Below are positions 1-10,900 of a stretch of 64,000 bases of DNA, one piece after another; within the stretch, counting starts at the first letter, position 1; each line of letters starts with the position of its first letter. This DNA is from Chrysoporthe austroafricana (taxonomy: Eukaryota > Ascomycota > Sordariomycetes > Diaporthales > Cryphonectriaceae). Location of the stretch: assembly GCA_001051155.2 (NCBI GenBank), contig JYIP02000003.1:1426001-1490000 (forward strand). The letters run 5' to 3'. The translations under genes were made by a program, and so were the position numbers. Below the pieces are notes generated by a model. The model was not told the origin of the DNA and searched no databases. It saw only the letters and a program-made list of their open reading frames with translations.

Positions 1-1
1 G

Positions 2-124
2 GTCGATTTCCCGCACGAGTACCTCGATGTATTGAAGTTGCTCGATGCGGAGCCGATCGAAGCGCACACGGTGGCTCCCGATGTCTCGTTGGGTCTCCAA
101 GGATATAATTGGCTTTATACATAG
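2..124 (+). CDS. C-terminal end of a gene cut by the window edge
   Basis: An open frame enters from the left edge and ends at a TAG at 122-124. It encodes about 40 residues ending in GYNWLYT. Most codons end in G or C, as in the confirmed genes here, which is why I treat it as a coding tail rather than chance. There is no start in the window and too little sequence to recognise a family. An AT-rich stretch follows, as expected for a 3' UTR. It may be only the last exon. Confidence 0.35.
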   Translation, partial: VDFPHEYLDVLKLLDAEPIEAHTVAPDVSLGLQGYNWLYT

Positions 125-558
125 ACTGATGCTGTCGTCTTTGATGCATAACCAGAGCTAGTTCTTTAATAAACATAATATCATTAGAACTGTCGTTGAT
201 CCACACGGCTGTTATACACTGTGACAAGCCGACCTGTATCCCGTCAGTATTTCATGCCGTAGTCCCCGCGGTCGCAATGCTCCTTCGACGCCAACTCAGC
301 GCGTACGTCCCAGAAGAATGCTGGCGGGTGGGCTCGACCGGACCAAAGGTAGGGGCAATTTCACATCGTGGGTCCCAAACCTATCGAGTTTTGCACTCTC
401 CCATCCAGAAGCATCTTTTCAGGATCAACGCAAAGAGTGTGTTCGTCGCATGGCATAAGAACTCAGGGGACTCTCATTATGATCAAAGAATTACAAAAGG
501 CAACGCGTCAGTCATCCACTTACGTATCCCCCCGGTACACCTCCCCCCATAACTCACT
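125..558. other. Intergenic, no gene recognised
   Basis: A 434-base gap between the left-edge coding tail and the convergent AIM6-like gene. The first 70 bases are AT-rich (likely 3' UTR). Small overlapping open frames exist on the plus strand, without a convincing start context or family resemblance. Confidence 0.5.
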
Positions 559-1506
559 CTAGCCAAGCCCCTCCCAAAAGTTCGCCGCCCCCTCCAGATC
601 ATCCACGTTCAGGATATCCACCCCGTTATCCCACAGGGTACGCCAGATGGAATTGCGCGTCCCGATGGGCCAGCCGGGCTGGTCCCAATACCGCAGCTTG
701 ATGCCCTTGGCGTGGGCGACAGCGACCTGGTCCTGCAGTAGCGCGAGCTGGCTGCTGTTGAACCCGCCGTTGGACAGCACGTCCGGGAACTGCACGCCGA
801 AGTCGGTGCTGGCGATGGGCGAGACGTCGGCGGTAATGTTGGCGAAGGTGCTGTTGAGGTAGGGGATGGGGGCGTCGTAGAAGTAGTCCCGCGGGGCGAC
901 GCCCTGGATCTGGTCCAGGGGGCTGTTGCCGGTGCCCATGACCGTGATAGGCTTGGAGGTGATGACGCTGCCGTTGAAGGTGGTCAGGTAACCGGCGTCC
1001 CGCAGGGGCTGGAGGGCCTGCACGACGTAGGGGAAGGTAGTCTCGCCGTCCGTCTTGACGTCGACGAAGAGGTAGAGGGTCTGACTCCCGTCGGTGTCGT
1101 AGACGCCGTTGTAGGTGGTCCCGTCGGTGAGGAAGCTGCTGTTGGGGTTCTGCCTCTGCAGAATGGACAGCAGGGGTTGGATATACAGGCTGTCAAAGGT
1201 GCGCTCGTTGGTGAGGGCGGACTCCTCGTGGCCGATGTGGAGGGTGCCGTTGTACAGCCAGACGTCGGCCTCGATGGACAGGGCGCCGACGGAGAGGGCC
1301 GAGTACACCGGGACGGGCCGCCAGTAGTCGTTGTGGGAGTGGAAGCTCTTGGGGATGATGCCCTGCGTCAGGGAGGTCGGGTAGGTGTACTTGGGGTCCG
1401 AGGAGGCGTTGGCGATGATGGACTGCAGAGCGGAGTTGATGGGGATGTCGGACTGGCACAGGGCCGGGCCAGCGGCCAAGGCCGCTCCCAAGATGGCTCG
1501 CAGCAT
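559..1506 (-). CDS. AIM6-like secreted phosphodiesterase (PLC-like TIM-barrel family)
   Basis: A single-exon protein of 315 residues. Residues 1-18 are a signal peptide (MLRAILGAALAAGPALCQ). Near residues 55-60 is the motif HSHNDYW, followed by GALSIEADVWL. This HND plus E-D pattern is typical of the fungal family related to yeast AIM6 (altered inheritance of mitochondria 6), which resembles glycerophosphodiester phosphodiesterase and PI-PLC barrels. Further supporting blocks are LYLFVDVKTDG, YFYDAPI and the C-terminal GVDILNVDDL. Several N-x-S/T sites fit secretion. The substrate is not established for the family. It is somewhat shorter than the yeast protein, but the end block is present and I see no break. 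Confidence 0.85.
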   Translation of the reverse strand: MLRAILGAALAAGPALCQSDIPINSALQSIIANASSDPKYTYPTSLTQGIIPKSFHSHNDYWRPVPVYSALSVGALSIEADVWLYNGTLHIGHEESALTNERTFDSLYIQPLLSILQRQNPNSSFLTDGTTYNGVYDTDGSQTLYLFVDVKTDGETTFPYVVQALQPLRDAGYLTTFNGSVITSKPITVMGTGNSPLDQIQGVAPRDYFYDAPIPYLNSTFANITADVSPIASTDFGVQFPDVLSNGGFNSSQLALLQDQVAVAHAKGIKLRYWDQPGWPIGTRNSIWRTLWDNGVDILNVDDLEGAANFWEGLG

Positions 1507-4273
1507 GGTGAGGCTGTCGAGGTGTGGTCGGCCTGTCTACTGGAGATATACACGAGTCGTCGCGATCCTATATGACCTGAAGATAATATCTGGTAGTGCA
1601 CGAGACGGCCAGGGCCTAGCAAGGAGCTTCTTAGACGGGGAGAAGCGGGGCCAGGGAACCGCACCGCGCATGCAGTTCATCCCATCTTATGAGGGGACTA
1701 TCACGACATATTTATATGTCTCGCCGAATTGTTCGGATCGTGACCTCGACCCGAGCGTCGTGATGTCACCCTTGAGGCCGGATGGACGGGCCCTTAGCAG
1801 GGGCATCGCGCGGGGGAGTTGCCCTGAGATTGACCAATAGAACAAGCACGTGGAGAACAGTTGCATGCTCTCCTGCGGGTGTGGTCGCGCGAGCCTTCAC
1901 CACACGTGCTGAAGGAGGAGAGGGGTCCCTCGCAGAGGGGCGGTCGCCGAGGCGCTCTGGAAGAGGCGGTGGGAGCCAGCCATGTGTATCTGTTCCCGTA
2001 GAATATCTACAGGAAGGTCGGCCGAGATATGGCTGCCAGGCATGCTTCCTGTGACTCCGTGGTATCCAGTCGAAGGCGGGAGAGGCAGGCTGTCCGGCAT
2101 GTGATCGTCTGCAGAGATACTGAGGCTGCCCAGCGGTCCTTAGAAGAGGGCACGAGACCAATATTTTGTCTCGTAGGCGAGCGCAACGGTGAGGACCCTG
2201 GTGATGGTCCGGGCGATGGCCCTTAGCGGGGAGCCTGTTGAAGGTACCCATTTCGAGGCTGGAGGCCAACATACGCAATCAAGCCGCAGTGCCAGCTTCC
2301 AGACTCGATGTCCCATCCGGACAAGAAGCTGATCCAATACCCAGTCGGGTCGCAGTGCAACCTGGCGACAGCATCGTGAATAGCACGGATGGCGGCACGT
2401 CACACCACCAGATCGACCATCTGGCCACACACGGGTGCTGCACACCACACGATCCGGATGCTGCACACCGAGCCAACTAGGGCAAAGGGGTTTAGGGACA
2501 CGGGAGGACGTGGAGTATGCCGTGGTAGCGGCGATGCTGCCGTGCCATGCATGCGATGGTCGTAGGGACGAGGGCGGCGGTCTGGGGGGGTGGAACATTT
2601 CATGACAGGACAACCTCGTGGAGCGTGGAGCGCCTGAAAGAGTTTGGTATTGGCCCAAGGCCAGCGCGGAGTGGGGGGAACCCTGACCCCTGCACATGCA
2701 CCATAACCTTAACCGCAGGCTCTGGTGGGAGGAGAATTGGGGAGGAGGGGAGGGCGCTGGGGGTGGGAGAAGCCCAGAATCGAGCAGGCCAGGCAGGAGC
2801 CTGATCCCCCAAGATATAATATTCGAGAGAGCGGGCTCGTATTTTCTCACATCTTGGCTCAGATTCGGGATCATCGTCATCTACGTGTTGCACGTTCGGA
2901 TTCAGTCATGAGATCAGTCAGTTATCGAGGCGGGTCTGCCCTAGCGCGACCCTCGAGCCTCGCGAGACTTGAGGAAAAATCGAGGTGACTCAGGACGCAG
3001 TACTGCTGTCATGGTATAATGCCATCATGGATGGGAGGCGAAACCTGCTGCTACATGCACAAGGGAGCCAATTTGCACAGGACAAGCGCTGTTAGCAGGC
3101 TGCCGAGTTGACCAGTAAGTATTATACACACTGAGTACGTACTGCCACTGGGCTTGTGGGGCCATTGTGCTCTTCCGTGGAGTGACAGGTTCTGGGCAGA
3201 CAGCACCGACGAATAGATACACGTCGAGTGGTCGTTCGAGAAAAATGATGGCTCCTCCCCAGCTTGGAGCACTGTACGGATGACAGAGACGCATATGCCT
3301 GGGCCTCGACCGATGTGATCTGCCTCGACACATCAACATTGACTCATCACTCTGGCCGTAGCAGGACCATCTCCTCCCCACAGACAGATCAAGAGAAGCA
3401 GAGCAGTGGAGGTGGAGAATGGGCGTCCCTACATGGGCGTCTTCCCCTCGACCCCAGGACCAGGACCTTCCCCTGAGGACGATAGCAGCCCGCCATAGAG
3501 AGGCGAGGAAGAGGAATAAGAAAAGGATGAATAATTGCTCCCGTGCTGTGAGTGAAGTACTCAGTAAAGGCCTGTGCAGACTCTCGCCTTGGAAGACTGC
3601 CTTGTGGGGGGGTGGCGCGTGATTGGCCTGTATGTCAGACACACTGGGCCATGTGCACTGTTGGCCCTCGCGTGCCCTCGCGCTGCCATGCGACCCGCCC
3701 CGGCTAGACCCGATACGGTAAAACACCGTCAAGCTGGCTGACCTCCATTCAGTCAGGTTCTCTCGAGCCGACCTCATTCCGTCTCGAGCCGTACTGGCCA
3801 GCCCGTCCATCCATCTCCCACCCACAGACGATACGACCAGCATCACGACCATAAACACGACCATAGACTTCATTGCGATACCCTGTCAAGATTCATTCTG
3901 CATAGCCCCGGGACTGCGAGCGTCTCGGTGGACTTTAGACCGGCGACCGGCACTGGCACTGGACACCCAGGACCGGAGACTGGGACTCGGCCACGGTGCC
4001 TCGACCATACATCGCATCTTGGCTCGACTCGAGGTCCTTCGAAACACCTGCCCCGCGCGATCACTGCCCGGCGGCACGGCCACGTCCCGTCGCCCGAGGG
4101 TCCCGTGACCTCGCTCGTTGTACAAAAGCTCCACCTGACGCCCGTCAACCCCACGATCTGCATGAACGCCGCCGTCCTCTACGCTCGACACATACCCCTC
4201 CACATCCTGTGCCCCGTCTGGCGTCACTCAGCTGGCGCCGTGACATAGGGGTTTCCATCACAACGCTGGCACC
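1507..4273. other. Long intergenic region upstream of two divergent genes
   Basis: About 2.8 kb separating the minus-strand AIM6-like gene from the plus-strand SAPS gene, so it should hold both promoters. Open frames of up to about 280 codons occur on both strands. They overlap each other, have arginine/proline-rich shadow-like composition, and match no family I know. The last 600 bases before 4274 are C-rich, like a fungal promoter or leader. Confidence 0.45.
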
Positions 4274-7200
4274 ATGTTCTGGCGATTCGGCGGCTACGCC
4301 AACATCTCCACCATCGACACCATCCTCGACAAGTCCGACTTCACCCTCGAGGAGCTTCTCGACGAGAGCGACCTGATCCAGGAGCTGAAGCAGCACAATG
4401 CCAAGCTCATCGACTACCTCAGGGACGAGCCAGTCCTGGTCAACCTGCTGGAGTACGTCGTCGCCCCCAGGCTGGAGCCCGTCGCCGCACCCGATGCCGA
4501 AGACGACGACAACGAGAAGGGCAAGGGTCGGGTCCTGCCCTTCTCCAGGCCCAGGGCGTCGTCACGCGCCTCCGAGCCCGAGAACAGAGAGGAGGAGCTG
4601 GAGAAGAAGCGCAACAGGTACGCCTACGTCGCTGCCGAGATCCTGGCATCCGACAACTGGTCCATCTGCGAGGCCCTTCTCGCGAACAAGGCCATGCTGC
4701 GGAACTTCTGGAACTTCCTGCGGCGGGATACCCCGCTTGACCCGCTACAGGCCAGCTACTTCACAAAGGTGAACGAGGCCCTGTTCGATAAGAAGACCGA
4801 GGAGATGATCGAGCTGCTCAAGTCTATCGAGAACGCCGTCCCCGACATGCTGCGGCACGTGGACTGCCCTATGATCATGGATCTGCTGCTCAAGATCATC
4901 AGCCTCGAGCGGACAGAGGCTGGACAAGGCATTGTCGAGGTATGTTTGCTTGACCGCGGGGGTCCCCTTCCGCCGTGCTAACCTCGTCGTCTTCTACAGT
5001 GGCTCTACACACAAGACGTCATGCCCACCCTCCTTTCCTTCCTCGGCCCCGAACACAGCTGGGCGACCCAGACCTCGGCCGGCGACTTCATGAAGGCCAT
5101 CATCACCGTCTCGGCAAACGCCTCGCAAAATGAGCAGACGTGTATCGGCCCCAATGAGCTTACTAGGCAGTTGGTGTCGAAGCCCTGCGTCGAGCAGCTG
5201 ATAGCATACATGCTGGGCGGTGGGAACGCCCTGACCGTCGGCGTAGGCATTGTCATTGAAGTCATCCGCAAGAACAACTCAGACTACGATCCCGATGTCG
5301 GCGCTGAGGCCAATGCTGTCCCTTCCAGTCGAGATCCGATCTACCTAGGAACCCTACTGCGGCTTTTCGCAGAGAACGTGCCCGAGTTCATGAACCTGAT
5401 CATGAATGCTCCGGCGCAAAAGGCACGACTTGACTCTACATTTGGCAACAAGATTGAGCCCCTCGGCTTCGACCGCTTCAAGACCTGCGAGCTGATGGCA
5501 GAGCTCCTGCACTGCAGCAACATGGGCCTGCTGAACGAGGTCGGGTCGGAGGCGCTGATAGCTGCAAGAGATGCCGAACGCCAGCGGCTTCGGGTCGATG
5601 GCAAGCTGTCCGCTATGCGCGGCGAGGAGATGCCTTCGTCTGCTGATGACCTGACAATGAGGATATCGCACTCGTCGCCCGTCGATGAAGGTCGCCTTCA
5701 GATCACCAACATTTCGGAAGATGATGGCTTCGAAGAAGTGGCTCACAGCACCGAGATGACGGAGGATACGTCGCACGAGTTCGTGAAGGCCGAGGAAGAG
5801 ATACAATCCGGCCAGTCATCGTCATTCCTGGACAAGGACGACGACGACTTTGTGGATGAGCCCCTATCGTCACCTCGGCTCAATGTACACGATGACAAGT
5901 TAGGAAAGCCGCAGTTCGACGAACCAGACCTGGTCGTTGCGCCCCTTTCCCCATCCAAGCAGAGAGCCGCCGAGGTGGACGAGCTGCCGAGCGAGCCGCC
6001 CGCGGGTGAGGCGAAGGTCGAGGATCTGGTAGAAGACTTGCAGAAGTCCATGCTCCAAGACGAGCAGGCAACGCCGGAGTTGCAGGACACAAACACCGCT
6101 GGAGACACTAGCGAGGCTTCAAGCAGTACCGGCGTGGACACGCCTGCCGAGTCCTCAATGGTTGGCTCCGAGGCCAAGCCTGACGCGGCCGAGGCCGAGG
6201 CACCAGAAGCGACAAAACCTGCCGAGCTGGCCGTTGACGATGCCGAGAAGCCTGCTCCTCTGTTTTCACCATCCAAACCGGCTGCAGAAGATGGTGATGC
6301 TGCAACGGAGGAGCAGAAAGCCACGCCTGAGGCCGAAGCAAGTCAGGTGGCCGCAGAGTCGGTGGAGCCAGCTCAACCTCAGCAGGAAGCTGGCGACGCT
6401 TCCACGGCTGATACGAAGGAAGGTCCCACGGAGGTGGATCTGTCGAATCTGCAACCTGTTGTCGGCGACTTCCTGAAGATGCAATTTGTTGAGCACAAGG
6501 TTGTCCCAACGATCCTTTCATTCTTCTTCAAGTACCCATGGAACAACTTTCTGCATAATGTCGTGTATGATATCGTACAGCAGGTCTTCAATGGGCCCAT
6601 GGACCGTGGCTATAACCCCACCCTGGCAATCTCTCTGTTCGAAGCTGCCGACATTACGAACCAAATCATCAACGGTCAACGCGCTAGTGAGGAGTCGCAG
6701 CGGCAGTCAAAGACCCGGATGGGTTACATGGGCCACCTCACACTTATCGCCGAGGAGGTTGTCAAGTTCACCGAGCGCCACCCGCCGGAGCTCCTCAGTG
6801 AGACAGTCCTACAAAGGGTTATGGACCAGGAATGGATCAACTACGTCGAGGGCGCGCTCGCCGAGACCCGGGAACGTGACAATGCTATCCTGGGAGGAGT
6901 CCGGCCCGAGGTCGCTTTGAGTAATCGTCAAGCCGGCGGCCTCGCTGCAGTGGGACTAACCGGCCTTGGCGCGACGTTTAGTAGCTCCCAAGGCGGCGGA
7001 TCTAATGCCCTCGCCGAAGCAGGACTTAACGGCAGCCTAAGCGACATGGGTGGGGACGGAGGAGGAAACGGGATCGGACCTTTCGCCATCTCTGCTGGAA
7101 CGCTGATGTCTGGCTTTGGAAGCAGCTCTGACGAAGACGAGGACGAGGAGGCTGAGAACGAGGAGGACGTCAACAATGAGGTTAGTTCTTTCCTTGATCG

Positions 7201-7870
7201 CCGTCCTAGGAGGTACTCTGGTTTGTCTTTCGCGGGCCGCCCTGCGCCCCACTCTTTCATACGTTCCGTCAGCTTGAGTGCTGTGGATGGCAGCGACGAG
7301 GAGGATGAGTATGAGGATTCAAAGGTCGAAAATCCACCGAGACGATCCACACTGCGCATCTCTCGCACGACTGCAGATTGGAATAATGCGGCTGGAATGT
7401 CGGAGAACAGCGACGAGCCCATGCCACAGTCACTCGATGATAAGTACATTCCGGGTGGTCTGGACTTCATCGCAGCCAGCAGGTCCTGGTTTTCAGGAGA
7501 CCAAGTGTTCGAAGACGTGTCGTTGGATGATGATTCGGACACGTCAATGGATCACATCTCGCCTGATGAATGGGAGGATGTCGACGAGGAAGACCACGAG
7601 GCGGAGGAGGAGCAAGCAGAAGAGGACCCTGTCCGACAAGCGGAAGATGGGGAGCAACATACAATTGTCGTTGACCAAGTGGAAAGCGACAACCCCGAGA
7701 TATCGAGCACCAGCGGCCAGACCGAGAGACCGGACCCTTCTGCGCCTCCCGAGGAAACGCGGCAGAGCGTTGGAGAATTCCTGCTCGAGCTAGCGCGGGC
7801 TCGACATGAAGCGGAAACGGCCAAGACGGGTGGTCAACTTCACAGATCGCCAAATAGCTTGCAAGCATAA
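4274..7870 (+). CDS. SIT4/PP6 phosphatase-associated protein (SAPS family, Ekc1-like)
   Basis: Exons 4274-4939 and 5000-7870 are joined by a 60-nt intron (GTATGT...CTACAG), giving 1178 residues. The start MFWRFGGYANISTIDTILD and the following LDESDLIQELKQHNAKLIDYL are the hallmark N-terminus of the SAPS family. In yeast these proteins (SAP155/185/190; Ekc1 in fission yeast) bind the Sit4/PP6 catalytic subunit and direct it in cell-cycle and TOR signalling. The helical repeat region runs through about residue 430 and resumes around residues 700-850 (VGDFLKMQFVEHKVVPTILSFFF...WNNFLHNVVYDIVQQ). Between lies an acidic, low-complexity insertion. The C-terminal third is Asp/Glu-rich (SSDEDEDEE). 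The length fits filamentous-fungal members. No sign of disruption. Confidence 0.93.
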
Positions 7871-8492
7871 TGAGGGGGATCTTGGAGTTTACTGTAGGGT
7901 TACAAGGAACTGAATTGGTTTCGTAAGAGCTGGGTTTCCAAGCATTTTGGCTTGGTGCAGCGGAGTAGCTCAGCGTTCTGTCTCTCCGACCCTGGAAAAT
8001 GCGCCAGTCTTATGTTCCAGTGGGGATGATGGACGCTGGTCTCCTCTGCTGTGGTCGTTCGGTTAAACATCATTTGTGTCGCCTGTTCGTGTTTGACTCT
8101 GCGTGGGATGATGGATTGTGGCGGCGCCTGTTTGCGTCCAGGATTCCTTCCCGGTCAACATCCTCCTTCCCGGTCATTGCTCGAACCTCTTCGACCGACT
8201 TACCTCTGGTGCCTCTATGGGCCCCGGTCTCTCGTCAACCGTCCGTGCTCTGGTGGAGATCTGATCGATCATCCCCGCTCTGTTGCCTGTTCCTCTCATC
8301 CATCTCTTTGTGTCTGCAGGACCTCCAAGTGCGATTTATAGACATCGTTGACGGGTACGCTGACAGACCTTCTAGTTCCGTGCTTACACCGACCCCCTCA
8401 ACTCCAGCGCGTCAAGTAGCCTCAACCCACCATCGATCCCTCCACCACCTCCTCCCCCACCCCCACTGAACATCCCACCTTCGCGCGCCCGC
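7871..8492. other. Intergenic between SAPS gene and acidic ORF
   Basis: A 622-base gap with no supported gene. The final roughly 100 bases before 8493 are a strongly pyrimidine-rich C/T tract, as often seen in fungal leaders. This favours an independent gene at 8493 over a last exon of the SAPS gene. Confidence 0.45.
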
Positions 8493-9338
8493 ATGGCCTT
8501 CGCTGCACGTCTAGCTTCGAAGCGCAAGGCAGAAGAGGGTGGTGGCGATGTGGAAGAAGAGAACGAAAGTGGCCTTGGACGTGGTGGTATGTCTTCGCTC
8601 CTCATACAGAGCGATCATTCCGATAGCGGACTTAGGAATCCATTCGCGGATGACGAGGACGAGGGCAGCGACGAAGGGAGCGATGAGGGTAGCGACGATG
8701 GGGATCTAGGTGCTGGATCCACGGACAGTGCCCGCGGGGGTAGTAGCTGGAACCGTGGCGGGTGGTGGCGCGGTGCACTCGGGACCCGTAAGAACAAGCC
8801 TGCCGAGAAGAATGAGAAGTTCGGCGATGGGCGAGATAGCTCCTCCGACGAGGAGATGGGAGAAGGTGCTGGAGGTGGCGGAAATAGCAGTGAGGACGAA
8901 GAGTTTGGGGATTTCGCCATGCCTGAGGGACAGGGAGGTGCGAGTGGGAGTGGCATCGATGCCGAGAGGGAGAAGGTCCTCGTGAAGCCGTTGCCTGTAC
9001 ACCCACCTGGAGCTGGCAGCGGGAGTGCCAACTCGGGAAATAAGGGCCTGATGGGTCTGTGGCCTTTTGCGAAGAAAGACAAGGATGCTTCACCTAGCAA
9101 GGAGGAGGGGGACACGGCTGAGGCAGACAAAGCTGGGGGAGGTGAGGCTGAGGGCGAGAGGACGAGTGAAGAGGATGCAGAGAAGGCCGACGCTTCTGTA
9201 GAGGTCGAGAAGGGAGAAGTGGGAGAGTGCCCTGTCGTGCTGAGCGAGGATGGTGAGAAAGTTCAGCCTGCTATTGAAGCCAAGCGTCGCACGAGCATCG
9301 AGGAGCCGGACGAGGGCGAGGATGAGGTTGTCGTCTAA
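8493..9338 (+). CDS. Hypothetical acidic low-complexity protein
   Basis: An uninterrupted frame of 281 codons starting at an ATG that follows a pyrimidine-rich leader. It begins MAFAARLASKRKAEEGGG, a short basic amphipathic stretch. Then come DSGLRNPFADDEDEGSDEGSDEGSDD, glycine/serine-rich segments, EDEEFGDFAMPEGQGG, and an acidic tail ending in DEGEDEVVV. No enzyme motif, signal peptide or membrane segment is visible. It lies 620 bases after the SAPS gene and shares its acidic Ser/Asp/Glu bias. It could therefore be an unrecognised 3' exon, but SAPS ends with its own stop and is full length. I treat it as a separate, probably largely disordered protein of unknown function. Confidence 0.55.
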   Translation: MAFAARLASKRKAEEGGGDVEEENESGLGRGGMSSLLIQSDHSDSGLRNPFADDEDEGSDEGSDEGSDDGDLGAGSTDSARGGSSWNRGGWWRGALGTRKNKPAEKNEKFGDGRDSSSDEEMGEGAGGGGNSSEDEEFGDFAMPEGQGGASGSGIDAEREKVLVKPLPVHPPGAGSGSANSGNKGLMGLWPFAKKDKDASPSKEEGDTAEADKAGGGEAEGERTSEEDAEKADASVEVEKGEVGECPVVLSEDGEKVQPAIEAKRRTSIEEPDEGEDEVVV

Positions 9339-10234
9339 GAGAGTGGCTACCAAATCACGTCTAAGGGGTGAACCAGTGGATTCTCTGTACGTATATCATG
9401 GAGTCTTGCATGGTTTTGTAATGCTGTACTGTACAGTAACGAACGACTGCGGACATATGCTGGCTCGCAGACCTAGCTAGCCACTGCGTGCATGGACTCA
9501 GGGTTGGCATCCAGTGACGGCAGGATGGGATTAATAGGGTGGGCGCGTATTGGCGGGACAGTCTGTTGTCAGTGTGTCTATTGTACTATATAGTGCGGCC
9601 ATGATATATAAAGCTCGCGTTGAGCTCGACGAAGAACGAGCCCCGGGGTCCCAGACTGTGACGGGTGAGGCGTGTGAGCTTGGTCCGGACTTGCGCAGTG
9701 GGCGCTCGCCTTCGAATTAGTCATTGCACGACGAGAGAATCTGTACAACTGTGCGGTCTCGCTTTACTGGCCCGTTCAAGCGCGGAACCGTAGAGACTCT
9801 GTTGAGCTGCGGTCCTGGTGTCAACAGTGTCCGGGAGAACCAGACCGGCTGTCAGCAGCTGACGAAGCAAAGCTCAGAGGCGAAGCACATATGTACAGCG
9901 AGCTGAAGAGCATCCTTCGGCGCCTTTCTTCCAACTCCGGCTAAGTATGTTACTTATTATTCTCTGATGATGGGTTCCGCAACGGCGGGTGTATCATTGC
10001 CCCCGTGAGCACTCGGATCTTTCATATAGGCTATCCAACCGTCCAAAGAGTTCCTCTTCTCGAAGAACAATGATACATATTAAGTCCTTAGCTGGGCTCC
10101 CTCCCACCATGCGCGACTTCTGCAACAGCCAAAAGACCCAAAGACTAAGAAAATACTAGAGAACCATCACGCTCCCTCTCAAGAATTAATTTCCCCCACT
10201 TCTCGCCTACCTGGAAATGGTGACCACAACTAGA
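9339..10234. other. Intergenic, no gene recognised
   Basis: An 896-base gap between two convergent hypothetical genes, so it mainly holds 3' ends. Contains AT-rich patches around 9950 and 10080. No supported gene. Confidence 0.45.
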
Positions 10235-10900
10235 TTACACGTGCCGAGATCGGGCTGACTGGAAAGACTGGCTGGTGCTGCTGTCTCCATTTGTGCTGGA
10301 GCCTGAGGCCAAGTATTCGTCGTTGTGGTCCGTTCCGAGCAAAGGAGCGCGAGGGTCGTCCGCCTGTGCGGCTCCTTTGCCATGACCTTCATAAGAGCCA
10401 CCTTGCGAAAAGCTCCCCCCAGCCGCCGACATGCCTTGGGGGGACCGGTACGGCTCGTTGGACTGGTGCTGGGGCGCCGTTCCGTACTGGAACCCAGTGG
10501 GCGTCTGAGGCCCGTAGGGATCCCGAAGGCGGCTTGTACCGCCCGCGCCGCCACGCGAGGCGATATCGCGGGGCCACGAGGGCCCAGCCCCGGCGGAGTG
10601 GTATGAAGAGGAGGAGGACGACAGTGGCCCGTTGGCGCCCGACGCATACTCGTTGGGCTGGTGCTCGATCCTGCGCATCTGTCCGGGCCCGTTCCGGCTG
10701 AACACGCGCTGGACGCTCAGCGGCCGCTCGTTCGGCTCGCTGCCGCTGTCGTAGGCGTAGACGGCGCCGGGATCCGGCTGCCTCTGGGCTCGGCGGCACA
10801 GGCCGGTGCAGTCGCTGAGGCTACAGAAGCAATAGCTGTTCGCATCGTCAGATCTCGGCGACGGTTCGCGGCTGTCGGTTTCGTAGGTGGCAGGAGGCAT
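10235..10900 (-). CDS. Hypothetical low-complexity protein
   Basis: A single frame of 221 residues on the minus strand. It starts MPPATYETDSREPSPRSDD, followed by a cysteine cluster, CFCSLSDCTGLCRR, near residues 25-38. The rest is rich in Ser, Gly, Pro, Gln and Tyr (SSSSSYHSAG, YGPQTPTGFQYG). There are no membrane segments and no signal peptide. The N-terminal CxC...C...C cluster is the only feature that might be a functional element; the remainder looks disordered. I do not recognise a family. The composition is biased, so a non-coding origin cannot be excluded. Confidence 0.5.
   Translation of the reverse strand: MPPATYETDSREPSPRSDDANSYCFCSLSDCTGLCRRAQRQPDPGAVYAYDSGSEPNERPLSVQRVFSRNGPGQMRRIEHQPNEYASGANGPLSSSSSSYHSAGAGPSWPRDIASRGGAGGTSRLRDPYGPQTPTGFQYGTAPQHQSNEPYRSPQGMSAAGGSFSQGGSYEGHGKGAAQADDPRAPLLGTDHNDEYLASGSSTNGDSSTSQSFQSARSRHV

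Noticed and set aside
1177..1575. Plus-strand frame with repeated Gly/Val/Asp pattern
   Set aside because: Antisense shadow of the AIM6-like gene.
2140..2880. 246-codon minus-strand frame
   Set aside because: Composition rich in Pro, Ser and Arg, several competing frames in the same interval, no recognisable domain.
3025..3873. 282-codon minus-strand frame starting with a hydrophobic segment (MKSMVVFMVVMLVVSSVGG)
   Set aside because: Overlaps other frames on both strands, has Arg/Ser/Pro-biased composition without family motifs, and lies in the probable SAPS promoter region.
7180..7273. Possible extra intron in the SAPS gene (GTTAGT...GTCAG)
   Set aside because: Removing it breaks the reading frame downstream, whereas reading through keeps it open.
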